Shown here: in pieces, positions 28,013 through 39,079 of the stretch
Position numbering within the stretch: position 1 is the stretch's first letter
How the letters are laid out: the number at the start of each line of letters is the position of its first letter
Source: DATFDN01 sp963762525
Lineage (GTDB): Bacteria > Pseudomonadota > Alphaproteobacteria > Acetobacterales > Acetobacteraceae
NCBI GenBank assembly: GCA_963762525.1
Contig: CAVXKT010000003.1
Location: 620,001-684,000 of the forward strand
DNA: 64,000 nucleotides
Reading direction: 5' to 3'
Notes under the pieces: model-generated
Database searches by the model: none
What the model was told of the DNA's origin: nothing
What the model saw: the letters and a program-made list of their open reading frames with translations, nothing else
Translations under genes and position numbers: made by a program

Positions 28013-30707
28013 CTATTGGATGCGCGCCAGCGCCGCGGCGAGACGCGCGAGTTCGGCGCGCGCCGCGCTCAGTCGCTCGTTCGTCTCCTCCACCACCTCG
28101 GGCGGTGCGCGGCGGGTGAACTCAACATTGGCGAGCTTGCGCGTGAGGCGCTCGATTTCCTGCGACGTCTTGGCGTGCTCACGCGCGAGGCGCGCGCGCT
28201 CGGCGTCGAGGTCGATCAGGCCCCGAAGCGGGATCACCAGCGTCGCCTCGTCCAGCACCGCTTGTGCCGAGCCCCTCGGCATCTCGCCTGTCAGGACGGA
28301 GACCTCGGACGCCCGGGCGAGACGGCGGATCGCCTCGATCCAGCGCTCGGCGCGCGCCATGCTGGCGGGTGCGGCATCGCGCAACAAAATCGGCGCCAGC
28401 GTCGCCGGCGGCACGTTCATCTCGCTCCGCACCGCTCGCACTTCCCCGATAAACCGCGTCAGCCAGTCCAGTTCGGCGCGCGCCGTCTCGGCCTCGGCGA
28501 CTTCGACCGCTACCGGCCATGGTGCTCGGATCAAGGTAAAATGGGCGCCATAACCGAAGCGGTCCCACAATTCCTCGGTGACGAACGGGATCGCCGGATG
28601 CAGCAACCGCAGCAGGGTACCGAAGACATGGGCGGCGGCGCCGCGTACTTCGCGCGCCGCCCCGGTCTCACCCTCGGCCAGCACGGGCTTGGCGAGCTCC
28701 AGGAACCAGTCGCAAAACTCGTTCCAGGTAAAGCGATAAAGCGCGCCGGCGTATTCGTCGATCCGATACGCTTCGAGGGCGGCGGTCGCCTCCGCGGTGG
28801 CGCGATTGGCGGCGTCGAGGATCCAGCGCGCGAGCGGCAGCCGCGCCGTCGCCGGATTGAACGCGGGATCGGGACGGATCGCGTTCATCTCGCAGAAACG
28901 AGCCGCGTTCCACAGCTTGGTGACGAAGCCGCGATACAACTCGACGCGGCTGGTTCCGAGCTTGACGTCCCGGCCCGGGCCGGTGAGCGCGCAAATGGCG
29001 AAGCGCAGCGCGTCGGCACCGTAGCGATCGATCAGCTCCAGCGGATCGATGCTGTTGCCCTTGGACTTCGACATCTTCTGGCCGCGCTCGTCGCGCACCA
29101 GGCCGTGAATATAGACGGTATGGAACGGCACATCGTCCATGAAATGCAGCCCGAGCATCATCATTCGCGCGACCCAGAAAAAGATGATGTCGAAGCCGGT
29201 CACCAGCACGTCAGTCGGATAGTAGCGCGCCAACTCCGGCGTTTGCCCGGGCCAGCCGAGGGTCGAGAACGGCCAGAGGCCGGAGCTGAACCAGGTGTCC
29301 AGCACGTCCTCGTCCTGCTTCAGTGCCGCATCTTCGCCGTAGCGCAGCCCGCGCCGCTTCGCGCGCCTCGGTCTCGGAGCTGGCGACGAAGATCGCGCCA
29401 TCGGGACCGTACCAGGCCGGAATCCGATGCCCCCACCAGAGCTGGCGGCTGATGCACCAGGGTTGGATGTCGCGCAGCCAGGCGAAGAACGTGTTCTCCC
29501 AAGCCTTCGGCACGAACTCGGTCCGCCCCTGTTCGACCGCTTCGATCGCCGGCTTGGCAAGAACGCCGGCGTTGCAGAACCACTGCGTGGTCAGGCGCGG
29601 CTCGATCGGCACGCCCGAGCGATCGCCGTGCGGCACCTGATGGACGTGCGGTTCGGCCTTCTCGAGCAGCCCCAGCCGCTCAAGCTCGGCCACGATGGCC
29701 GCGCGCGCATCCCGGCGATCCTGCCCGTCGAGCGTGCGCAGGAACCCGGGATGGGCGACATCCGGAACCGCCGCGATCACGTCGGCGATTTCCGACAGCA
29801 TCACGCGTCCCTCGGCATCCAGCACCGAGGGCATCGGCAGATCATGCCGCCTCCCCACCGCAAAATCATTGAAGTCGTGCGCCGGCGTGATCTTCACCGC
29901 GCCCGAGCCCTTCTCCGGATCGGAGTACTCGTCGCCGATGATGGGAATGCGGCGCCCGACCAGCGGCAAGAGGGCTTCCCGCCCGATCAGATCGCGCCAT
30001 CGCGCGTTGGCGGGATGCACAGCGATCGCGGTGTCGGCCAGCATCGTCTCCGGCCGGGTGGTGGCGACGGTGACGAAGCGCCCGGCCGCGTCGGCGATTG
30101 GATAGCGGATATGCCAGAGATGCCCGCGAACCTCCTCGTTCTCCACTTCGAGGTCGGAGACGGCGGACTGAAACTGCGGGTCCCAGTTGACGAGTCGCCG
30201 ATCGCGGTAGATCAGCCCCTGCTCATACAGGGTGACGAAAACCTCTCGCACGGCTGCCGACAGACCTTCGTCCATGGTGAACCGCTCGCGTGGCCAGTCG
30301 AGGGAGGCGCCGAGACGGCGGAGCTGGCGGGTGATCGTCCCGCCCAACTCGGCCTTCCATTGCCAGACGCGATCCAGGAACGCCTCGCGCCCGATCGCCT
30401 GCCGGCTGGTCTGATGTTCGGCGAGCAGCCGTTCAACCACCATCTGCGTCGCGATGCCCGCATGATCGCTGCCCGGCTGCCATAGCGTGTCGCGGCCCTG
30501 CATTCGCCGCCAGCGCACCAACACGTCCTGCACGGTGAAGGTGACCGCATGTCCGACGTGCAGATTGCCGGTGACGTTCGGCGGCGGGATCATGATGGTG
30601 AACGGCGCCGCCGGCGAGTGCGGGTCGGCGGCGAACGCGCCACTGCGTTCCCAGCCCTCATAAATGCGCGATTCGATCGCCTGCGGGGCGTAGGTCTTGT
30701 CCAGCAT
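28013..30707 (-). CDS. valS: Valyl-tRNA synthetase (one frameshift)
   Basis: Two overlapping frames make one class I synthetase of ~897 residues. The N-terminal part starts MLDKTYAPQAIESRIYEGWE, with the HIGH-like PPPNVTGNLHVGHA, the editing domain, and VSDLEVENEEVRGHLWHIRY. The second frame carries DEDVLDTWFSSGLWPFSTLG, the KMSKSKGNSIDPLEL motif, the anticodon-binding domain and the C-terminal coiled coil (RLAREHAKTSQEIERL). The frame changes near 29350; dropping one G from CGGGCT gives AARLRYGEDAALKQ. Because ValRS is essential, a sequencing error is the most likely cause. It is last in a tolC-popZ-valS operon. It charges tRNA-Val in the cytoplasm. Confidence 0.93.
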
Positions 30708-30740
30708 CGCCGAGTTGAACGCCGCGCCGGCGCTCGGGGG

Positions 30741-31232
30741 TCAAGCCCGGGTGTGGCCCATGACCCGCTCGATCTCGGCCCGCACGACCCGCTCGACCAG
30801 CGGCGGGAGGTGCGTAGTCCAGCCATTCCTTCAGCAGCGGCCGCAGCTCGGCGCGGACCAAGTCCTCGATCGTCGGACCGCCGCGATTGACCTGCGTTGT
30901 CCGCTCGCTGGTCAGTGCGGCGACCAGCCCGGCGACCGACGCGGCGGCGGCGCGCGCCGCCTCCGGGGCCAGAAGTTCCGGGCGCGGAAGTTCATGGCGG
31001 TCGTTCGCGGCTACCGGCCGCCGGCTCGGAAGGGGCGGCGGGCGGCTCGTTCACCATCATCGACGAATCCAGGATCAGCACGTCCTCATCCGTCGGCGGC
31101 TCCTTCGGGGTGCCGGCGGCACGTGACTGTCCGGCGTTCCTCCTCGTTCAGGATGCGGCGGATCGAAGCCAGGATGTCCTCCATCGACGGTTCGGCGCCG
31201 GCGGCTTCCGCCGCGGGCTTCGGCTCGTTCAT
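30741..31232 (-). CDS. DUF2497/PopZ-like protein (several frameshifts)
   Basis: The start MNEPKPAAEAAGAEPSMEDI and the run MEDILASIRRILNEEE are the N-terminal hallmark of DUF2497/PopZ, the alphaproteobacterial polar organising protein. After that the frame breaks. DEDVLILDSSMMVNEPPAAP, the next conserved box, is in a second frame; ASVAGLVAALTSE and LVRAELRPLLKEWLD are in a third; LPPLVERVVRAEIERVMGH, ending in TGA at 30741, is back in another. So at least three single-base indels lie in ~490 bases. PopZ self-assembles at cell poles through exactly these C-terminal helices. It overlaps the tolC stop (ATGA) and precedes valS, a conserved alphaproteobacterial order. Confidence 0.8.
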
Positions 31233-32724
31233 CGCCGGCTCCTTCGGCCGGCGTCGCGACCGTAAAGCTGCGATTCGTCCGGGCCCGCTGAGGCCGAACC
31301 ATTTGTTCTTCACCGCCTGATAATAGGCGGTGTCGTCGTAATATGTCACCGGCAAAGCGAGGTCGCGCGCCGTCAGCCGCCCGATGGCGGAGGCGACGCC
31401 GTAAGAGGCGGTGACGATGCTGGCGAGGTTCTGTACCAGGGTGAGGCGGGCGTTCAGCAGCGTCTGCTGCTGAACCAGCACGTCAAGCGTGGTCGCGGTT
31501 CCGACCAGCGCCTGCCGCTCCTCGCCCTCCAGCGCCACTTGGTTTGCCTGCACGGCGGCGCGGCTGCTGTCCGCCGAGGCCAGCGCCGCCTGCAACGTCT
31601 GCCACGCCTGCACCGCGTTCTGCACCGCCGTGCGGCGAGCATCGGCGACCAGCCGATCATCCTGGGTGACGGTCTCGCGCGCCTGGCGCACGGCGGCATA
31701 TTCGCTGCCGCCCTGATACAGCGGCACCGATAAGTTCGCCAGCACCTGATAGCCGTTCGAGGTCGAGGTTGCGCGCCGAGGCGTTGTTGGACTGAAAGCC
31801 TGGCTCTGAAGGCTCAACTGCGGCAGCAGCGCGCCGAAGGCGACATCGACGGCATTCCGCGAGCCGGCCAGATTGAAAAGCGCCGCGATCACCGACGGGT
31901 TGTTGTCGCCGGCCATCGCCGCCGCCTGCTGCTCGTTGCGCACCGGCAGCTTGAGCGGCTGCGGCTCCGCCAGATCCGCCGGCGGCGCGCTGCCGATGGC
32001 GCGGATATAGGCGGCCTCGGCGGTCAGCAGGCTTCCCTCGCGCGGTGAGTTCCGTCGCTCGGGCGCTGGCCAGCGCCGCCTGCGCCTGCGCGACATCGGT
32101 CTGGGTGATCTCGCCGACCCGGAAACGGTCCCGGGTGGCCTGAAGCTGCTGGTCCAGCACCTGCGCGTTGTTGCGCTCGATCTGGTCAATCTGCCGCGCC
32201 TGAATGACGCCGACATAGGCGTTGACGGCGTCGTTGAACGCCGTCTCCTCCTGCGCGATCAGGTTGGCCCGCGCGGCGTAAGACCGCATTATTCGCCCGA
32301 TGCACCGTAGCATTGACGCGCCCGCCGGTATAGAGCGGTTGGGTAAGGGTCGACTGCGCCGGTCACGATGTCGCGGTCGGTCGGTAGCTTTTCCCATTCG
32401 CCCGGCGAGGAATTCGCGCGTGAGGCCATTGCCGTAGCCCGCGGTGCCGGCGACCACGACCGTCGGCCGCCAGCCGGATAGCGCCTGCGGCACCCCCTCG
32501 TCGGTTGCGCGCAGCTGCGCCCGTTGAGCGAGCAGGGCGGGATTGTAGGCGTAGGTCGCGACCAGCGCCTGCGCCAGCGTGCGCGGCGAGGTCGGGCCGG
32601 GGCGGGTCGCCGCGGCGGGGTTGCGCTCGACGCTGCGCGCCTTCCCGCGCGCGGGGGGCTGGGCCAGTGCCGGCGTGGCGAGCAACGACGAGGCGCCAAG
32701 CAGCAACCGGGAGCGCAGGCGCAT
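31229..32724 (-). CDS. tolC: TolC-family outer membrane efflux protein (several frameshifts)
   Basis: A signal peptide MRLRSRLLLGASSLLATPALA precedes TLAQALVATYAYNPALLAQ, RATDEGVPQALSGWRPTVVV, QPLYTGGRVNATVHRAN, ANLIAQEETAFNDAVNAYVG, RDRFRVGEITQTDVAQAQAA and, in the repeat half, VPLYQGGSEYAAVRQARETV. These are the paired outer-membrane efflux repeats of TolC. TolC forms the trimeric exit duct for drug and protein exporters. At least four indels are needed (near 31275, 32045, 32280 and 32370). Correcting the last one gives a stop overlapping the PopZ ATG. The start at 32724 places the signal peptide normally. Errors in the sequence are more likely than decay, since all domains are otherwise intact. 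Confidence 0.85.
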
Positions 32725-32840
32725 CGCAGAACCTCCGACGGGACGGAGGTGATCTGCCACAGGCCCGGGTCGGCGCCAAGTCTTGAAGCGAGGGCGGGCC
32801 GGCAGCGATCGCCGCCGGCCCGTCTACGCCGTCTCGGGTT

Positions 32841-33126
32841 TCACCTGCGTTGGCGCGTGACTTGGGTATGCCGGTGACCGGATTTTTCGGCCCCTGCACC
32901 GGTGTCGCCACGCCCTGGTTGGTGCCTTGCGCGGTCGCCCGTTGTCCTGCTGCGCCTCCCGGGTCTGGGCGGGCAATCCGGGAACAACGGAGGAGCGCGG
33001 CGCCGCGTAGCCGGGCGAGCCGGTCGGGGCGGCCATGGAGGTGGTGGTCGAGTTGCCGGTCGCGGCGAAGGCGCCACCGCTCGAAAATACCAGAGCGGCG
33101 GCGGTCGCGAGCAATACGGAATTCAT
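32841..33126 (-). CDS. Small secreted protein, tandem paralog A (frameshifted)
   Basis: From the ATG at 33126 (GGAG six bases upstream): MNSVLLATAAALVFSSGGAF, an evident signal peptide, then TTTSMAAPTGSPGYAAPRSS, VVPGLPAQTREAQQDN. The frame then breaks. The same pattern as paralog B continues one frame over (ATAQGTNQGVATPVQGPKNP) and ends GHTQVTRQRR at the TGA at 32841, needing two one-base corrections. About 95 residues, Pro/Gly/Gln-rich, no cysteines, probably periplasmic and disordered. I do not recognise the family. It sits between tolC and a second copy on the same strand. Function unknown. Confidence 0.65.
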
Positions 33127-33298
33127 CATGTGCTCCTTTGCGTGATGGCGCGGATCGCGACCACCAAACAACCGATGCAGCACCCGCCACCGATAGGCCA
33201 AGCACCGTACGGTCCGGCGGGTTCGACGTTAAAGGCTCGTGAGTGCCGCCGCGATCCGAACCCGGCGGCGAGCGTACCGCCGGCCCGCCGGGGCGTGC

Positions 33299-33603
33299 TT
33301 AGCGCGCCGTCTGGGTGTGTCCGGTAATCGGGTTATTCGGCCCCTGGACCGGAGTTGCCACTCCCTGATCGGTTCCTTGCGCGGTCTGCGCGTTATCCTG
33401 CTGCGCTTCCTTGGTCTGCGCCGGCAGGCCGGGGACCGCCCCGGAACGCGGCGCGGCGTAGCCCGGCGAGCCGGTGGGTGCGCCCATCGAGGTGGTGGTC
33501 TGGTTGCCGACGGCGGGGTTGCCGCCGCCCCGGCGCCCTGCGCCAGCGCGGCGCCGCCCGACAGCGCCAGAGCGGCGGCGGCGGCGAGTAGGATGGATTT
33601 CAT
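33299..33603 (-). CDS. Small secreted protein, tandem paralog B (frameshifted)
   Basis: Starts MKSILLAAAAALALSGGAAL with cleavage expected after ALAQ. After about 27 residues the family sequence moves to another frame: NQTTTSMGAPTGSPGYAAP, GAVPGLPAQTKEAQQDNAQ, AQGTDQGVATPVQGPNNP and the end ITGHTQTAR. The body matches paralog A almost residue for residue, while the signal peptides differ, so the mature part is conserved after a duplication. The upstream context GGAGCACAT is also shared. About 100 residues, no cysteines or catalytic motif. Family not recognised. A lytic transglycosylase gene diverges from it about 150 bases away. Confidence 0.65.
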
Positions 33604-33751
33604 CGATGTGCTCCTCTGCGTCATGTCGTGCGGGCCGCGACCCGGCCCGCGCCACGCGACGCCAACGCCCCCGGAGGTCGGAAGGTTCCTTTTTCGTAAG
33701 GGCGAACATGGATTGCTTTTGCGCGGCTCGCGAATTGGTGCAGATAGACCG

Positions 33752-34426
33752 ATGCGCCTCCCGCTCGGCCTCCTTGCGCTTGCACTCCTCGCCCCGTTGT
33801 GGCCCGCGCCGCCTCGCCGTTCGCGTTATGCGAGCGGGCGGTCGCCGAGGCCGAGGCGACGCGCACGCTCTCCCGTCGGGCTGCTGCCCGCCCTGGCCCT
33901 GGTCGAGAGCGGCCGGGCGGATGCGAACGCCAAGCTGCGGCCCTGGCCATGGACGATCGATGTGGACGGAAGGGGCTACTTCTTCCCGACCAAGGGGCAG
34001 GCGGTGTCCGCCGTTCGTGCGCTGCAGGCGGGCGGGGTGCGCTCGATCGATGTCGGCTGTCTGCAGGTGAACCTGTTGCACCACCCGGACGCCTTCGCCA
34101 GCCTGGACCGGGCCTTCGATCCCGCCGCCAACACGCGCTACGCCGCCCGTTTCCTCTTGGCCCTGCACGCGCGCGACAGCGATTGGGCGCATGCCATCGC
34201 CGCCTATCATTCGGAGACGCCGAAGCTCGGCGCCGCATACAGGGCGCGCGTGCTGGCCATCTGGCATCCGGAAGGCGCGGATTCGCGCGTGTCCCGTCCG
34301 ATCCACGGCGGGCGGCCTATGCCGATTTCCTGCCCACATCGGCCCGCTACGCCGCCTTCGCCGGGTGCCATTGCGTCAGCGTCCCGGGCGGGCGGCCGGC
34401 TTGCAGTTGCGAGTAAAGCGGGATGA
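33752..34426 (+). CDS. Lytic transglycosylase domain protein (frameshifted)
   Basis: A signal peptide MRLPLGLLALALLAPLWPA leads to a frame change. The next conserved piece (SPFALCERAVAEAEATRTL) is in a second frame, and VGLLPALALVESGRADANAK returns to the first. That segment, with PWPWTIDVDGRGYFFPTKGQA, VRSIDVGCLQVNLLHHPDAF, NTRYAARFLLALHARDSDWA and AIAAYHSETP, is a typical SLT-family lysozyme-like domain; the glutamate in LVESG is the expected catalytic acid. The C-terminal ~60 residues after VLAIWHPEG also appear shifted (YADFLPTSARYAAFA lies in another frame). It cleaves peptidoglycan glycan strands in the periplasm. The end coordinate is approximate. Confidence 0.75.
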   Translation: MRLPLGLLALALLAPLWPAPPRRSRYASGRSPRPRRRARSPVGLLPALALVESGRADANAKLRPWPWTIDVDGRGYFFPTKGQAVSAVRALQAGGVRSIDVGCLQVNLLHHPDAFASLDRAFDPAANTRYAARFLLALHARDSDWAHAIAAYHSETPKLGAAYRARVLAIWHPEGADSRVSRPIHGGRPMPISCPHRPATPPSPGAIASASRAGGRLAVASKAG

Positions 34427-34932
34427 TTTCCGGTCGTATCAACAACGGATCACCACTCTTTCCGCCCCCCTCTCCGTTCGGCCCAACCCCGCTTCCCGCG
34501 CTTTCCGGGTAGTCGGATTTTGGCCTTGACTGCGCGCACCCGGCGTCTCCGCCGCGTTGCGCGCCGACCGCTCCGCAAACAAGCGAGAGAGGTGAAGCGT
34601 CGAGTTACCTCTCCCGCGCTGGGGAGAGCTCGGCGTCCGCAGGGTGCCAGCTTCCCGAGGGCATGAAGCTTTTTCGGGGCGCATTGTTGCGGGCAGTTGG
34701 GTGCGCGCTATCGCGGGACCTGCAAGCACGCTTGCGCGCCCGATCCGGGGTCGGTGCGCGGACGGCGCCGGGCGGGGGTGGCGGGCGCCGAAGATGGCGG
34801 CGAGTTTTTTAATCGCACCTGAAAGCAGCCCGCCGGCCCTGGGGCAGCAACCGCCACCACGACCAAGTCAGACAAGGAGATGACTTCGGCGGATCCGTCA
34901 TCTCCGCGCATCGCCGCTGGTTGCAATTCATC
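34427..34932. other. ~500-bp intergenic stretch with a small hairpin
   Basis: No coding sequence here shows family similarity or a convincing ribosome-binding site on either strand. It holds a perfect hairpin, CTCTCCC at 34609-34615 against GGGAGAG at 34622-34628, in a C/G-rich setting like the other intergenic palindromes of the window. There is also a T-run (GAGTTTTTTAATCGC, around 34800-34814) after a GC-rich stretch that could act as a weak terminator. It separates the transglycosylase from the racemase-family gene, which converges on it. Confidence 0.4.
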
Positions 34933-35700
34933 TCATCCCGCCCCGGGCTCCTCCGGCGGCCATCGTCGCGGCCGCAGACCGGCATGAAACCAGGAGATCA
35001 TGGCGTAGATGTCGTAGATCGGGAGCCCCAGCGCGGCCCGCAACGCGGCGGCATAAGGCGGCATGTTGGTGCATTCCAGCACCACCGCGCCAAGGTCCGC
35101 ATGGCGGGCCAACAGGTCGCGCCCGGCATCGAGGATGTCCTGCTCGGCGCGCGCCACGTCCAGGTTCGGTCGCTCGGCGCGGATCAGCACCGGGAAGAAT
35201 TCGCATCCGCCCTCGGTGCCCGCGACGGCGTGTCCGCCGGTGCGCCGGCGGCTTGCAGATGGGTTGCCGTGAGCGTCGCCGCGGAGACCGTCAGAATGCC
35301 GACCCGCTTGTCCGGGCGGCAGCGTCGCCTGAACCAGCGGAATCTGGATGAACGACGAGGTGGCGACCGGCACGCCGACATGCGCGGCCAACTCGCGCTG
35401 AAACAGCGACAAGAAGCCGCAGTTGGTGGTGATCGCCTCCGCGCCCAGCTCCACCAGCTCGGCCGCCGCGTCGAGAAACGCGGGCAGCAATCCGCGCGCA
35501 CCCTCCATCACCACCCGCTCGGGCGTCGCCCCGCGCACCACCCGGTACAGCACCGGGAACGGCCAGGTGGTGGCATTGCCCATGTCGCCGGGGATGCGCG
35601 GAAAGCGGGCGTCCAGCATCAGGATGCCGAGCGGCGCCCCGTAGACGGCCTTGCCGCCGGCGGCGAGGCGTGCGGGATCCTCGGGCGTGCGGTCGGTCAT
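34933..35700 (-). CDS. Aspartate/glutamate racemase family protein (two frameshifts)
   Basis: About 255 residues from MTDRTPEDPARLAAGGKAVY. Two conserved cysteines sit in matching halves, as in the cofactor-independent Asp/Glu/hydantoin racemase fold: ITTNCGFLSLFQRELAAHVG and VVLECTNMPPYAAALR. Between them, after QATLPPG, the frame changes. KRVGILTVSAATLTATHLQ is in another frame, and it returns near 35225 at GTEGGCEFFPVLI. The family also includes maleate isomerases, and the substrate is not clear. It diverges from parE by about 100 bases. Confidence 0.75.
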   Translation of the reverse strand: MTDRTPEDPARLAAGGKAVYGAPLGILMLDARFPRIPGDMGNATTWPFPVLYRVVRGATPERVVMEGARGLLPAFLDAAAELVELGAEAITTNCGFLSLFQRELAAHVGVPVATSSFIQIPLVQATLPPGQAGRHSDGLRGDAHGNPSASRRRTGGHAVAGTEGGCEFFPVLIRAERPNLDVARAEQDILDAGRDLLARHADLGAVVLECTNMPPYAAALRAALGLPIYDIYAMISWFHAGLRPRRWPPEEPGAG

Positions 35701-35801
35701 GGGTGCTGCTCCCGGATGCCGGCAGCATAATCGCGGTGATCGCGGACTTGCACCCGGCGCCGGCGGCTCGTTAGGGTGCCCTCGGAGCACGGGAACGCAG
35801 C

Positions 35802-37802
<2,001 letters not shown>

Positions 37803-38079
37803 AGAGTCAACGCCAGGCCGCACTTAAGCGGGCTCGAACGACCGCATCCGCGTTTCTGCACTGAAGGTTGCCCGCGCAAAGCCGTTTATGCTCGGCATGC
37901 CCACATTACTCTCATGCAGGCCAACGGAATGACCAGTGCCTGCCAGCGAATTGGATAGAGGGGAGGATGCGATTCCCAGCTGCCAATGCCTGGAAAGTTC
38001 AGGACGGAACCGATGCTTCCCATTAAAAATTCTTGTGAACAGGGTTGACGCGAGTAGTTTCCGTAGATGGAAAAGCCTA

Positions 38080-38095
38080 GGCCGTGTGGACGGAT
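38080..38095 (+). repeat. IS left terminal inverted repeat
   Basis: GGCCGTGTGGACGGAT directly after a TA target copy; it matches the inverted right end with one mismatch. Confidence 0.9.
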
Positions 38096-38174
38096 AACGC
38101 CAAGAACAGGGTAGTGGGATTCCCGAATCGGTTTTTGTTCGAATTACTGCGTGACCGGCAACAAGGAGCCGGTC

Positions 38175-38956
38175 ATGCTGACGGCGATGACGGAGGACGA
38201 TTGGGCGGTGGTGCTGGAGGTGTTCGACGCGGCGCAGTCGCGTCGGGGCGAGCCCGGGCATGACGACCGCAAGTTCCTGGAGGCGCTGCATTTCTTTACG
38301 GTCCACAATATCACCTGGCGGGCGCTGCCGGCCGAGTTCGGCAACTGGAACAGCGTCTGGAAGCGGTTCTGGCGGCTGAGCCGCAGCGGCGTGTTCGAGG
38401 CGTTCTTTCAACTTCTGGCGGAGAACAGCGGGACGGCGCATCTGGTGCAGATGTTCGACAGCACCGTGATTCGGGCGCATGTCTCGGCAGCCGGCGCAAA
38501 AGGGGGCAGCAAAATCAGGCGCTCGGCCGCTCGCGCGGCGGATTTTCAACGAAGATCCACCTCAAGACGGACTTCGACGGTCTGCCGATCGCCGTCCACC
38601 TGACCGGCGGCGAGACCAGCGACTGCACCCAGCTTGAGACGTCGCTGGACATCGGTCCCGATATCAAGCCGCGCGCGGCGATCACCGACAAGGGCTACGA
38701 TTCGGCTGCCAATCGCGCCGCTTGTCGTCAACGCGGCATTGCACCGGTGATCCCGGCTCGCGAAAATGCCAAGCACCGACCTGCGTTTTTCCCCAAGCAC
38801 CTCTACAAAGCGCGGGCGCGGATCGAGCAGGCCATGGGCAAACTGAAACGCTTTAAGCGGGTCGCGCTACGCTGCGAGAAGACCGCCGAAAGCTATGCTG
38901 CCCTGGTCAGCTTCGCTTGCGGGTTAATCTTGATCAAATCCGTCCACACTGCCTAA
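38175..38956 (+). CDS. IS5-family transposase, probable -1 programmed frameshift
   Basis: The first frame begins at the ATG at 38175, with AAGGAG six bases upstream. It gives MLTAMTEDDWAVVLEVFDAA, RKFLEALHFFTVHNITWRAL and QMFDSTVIRAHVSAAGAKGG (first DDE aspartate). The second frame, one base back, continues ALGRSRGGFSTKIHLKTDFD, LPIAVHLTGGETSD, AAITDKGYDSAANRAACR (second aspartate) and KLKRFKRVALRCEKTAESYA (glutamate). The frames meet at AAAAGGGGGC (38498-38507), a slippery run consistent with the -1 frameshifting known for this IS group. The TAA stop (38954-38956) uses the TA of the target duplication. It catalyses cut-and-paste or replicative movement of its own element. Confidence 0.88.
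38938..38953 (-). repeat. IS right terminal inverted repeat
   Basis: ATCCGTCCACACTGCC on the plus strand, the inverse of the left end apart from one base; the target copy TA follows at once and forms part of the transposase stop codon. Confidence 0.9.
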
Positions 38957-39079
38957 TCTGCGGTGTGGCGCCGGCTCACTACACAGCCGATACTTAAGAA
39001 GATGCTTTGGTGACAAGTCAGTGATAGCGTGAGGCCGCTGCCCAAGGGCTTGTATCAGCTCGGTAGGGGAGAGATTGTC

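Larger units (their letters stand above)
38080..38953 (+). mobile_element. IS5-family insertion sequence (IS427-type), complete
   Basis: An 874-bp element with terminal inverted repeats GGCCGTGTGGACGGAT (38080-38095) and, at the right end, the complement of GGCAGTGTGGACGGAT (38938-38953), one mismatch in sixteen. It is flanked by a TA on each side (38078-38079 and 38954-38955), the short target duplication expected for this group. It contains one transposase split over two frames. Size, ends and target site all fit IS427-type IS5 elements and indicate a complete, fairly recent insertion. Confidence 0.9.

Noticed and set aside
31086..32216. Apparent TolC-PopZ fusion protein
   Set aside because: A one-base change near 31275 (GGGCCCGGA) restores the TolC stop, which overlaps the PopZ ATG (ATGA). 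The fusion is an artefact of the indel.
37824..38549. 241-codon minus-strand frame across the parE-IS gap
   Set aside because: Most of it is antisense to the transposase. The remaining ~90 residues (ending RMRSFEPA) match no family I know and lack a start of their own.
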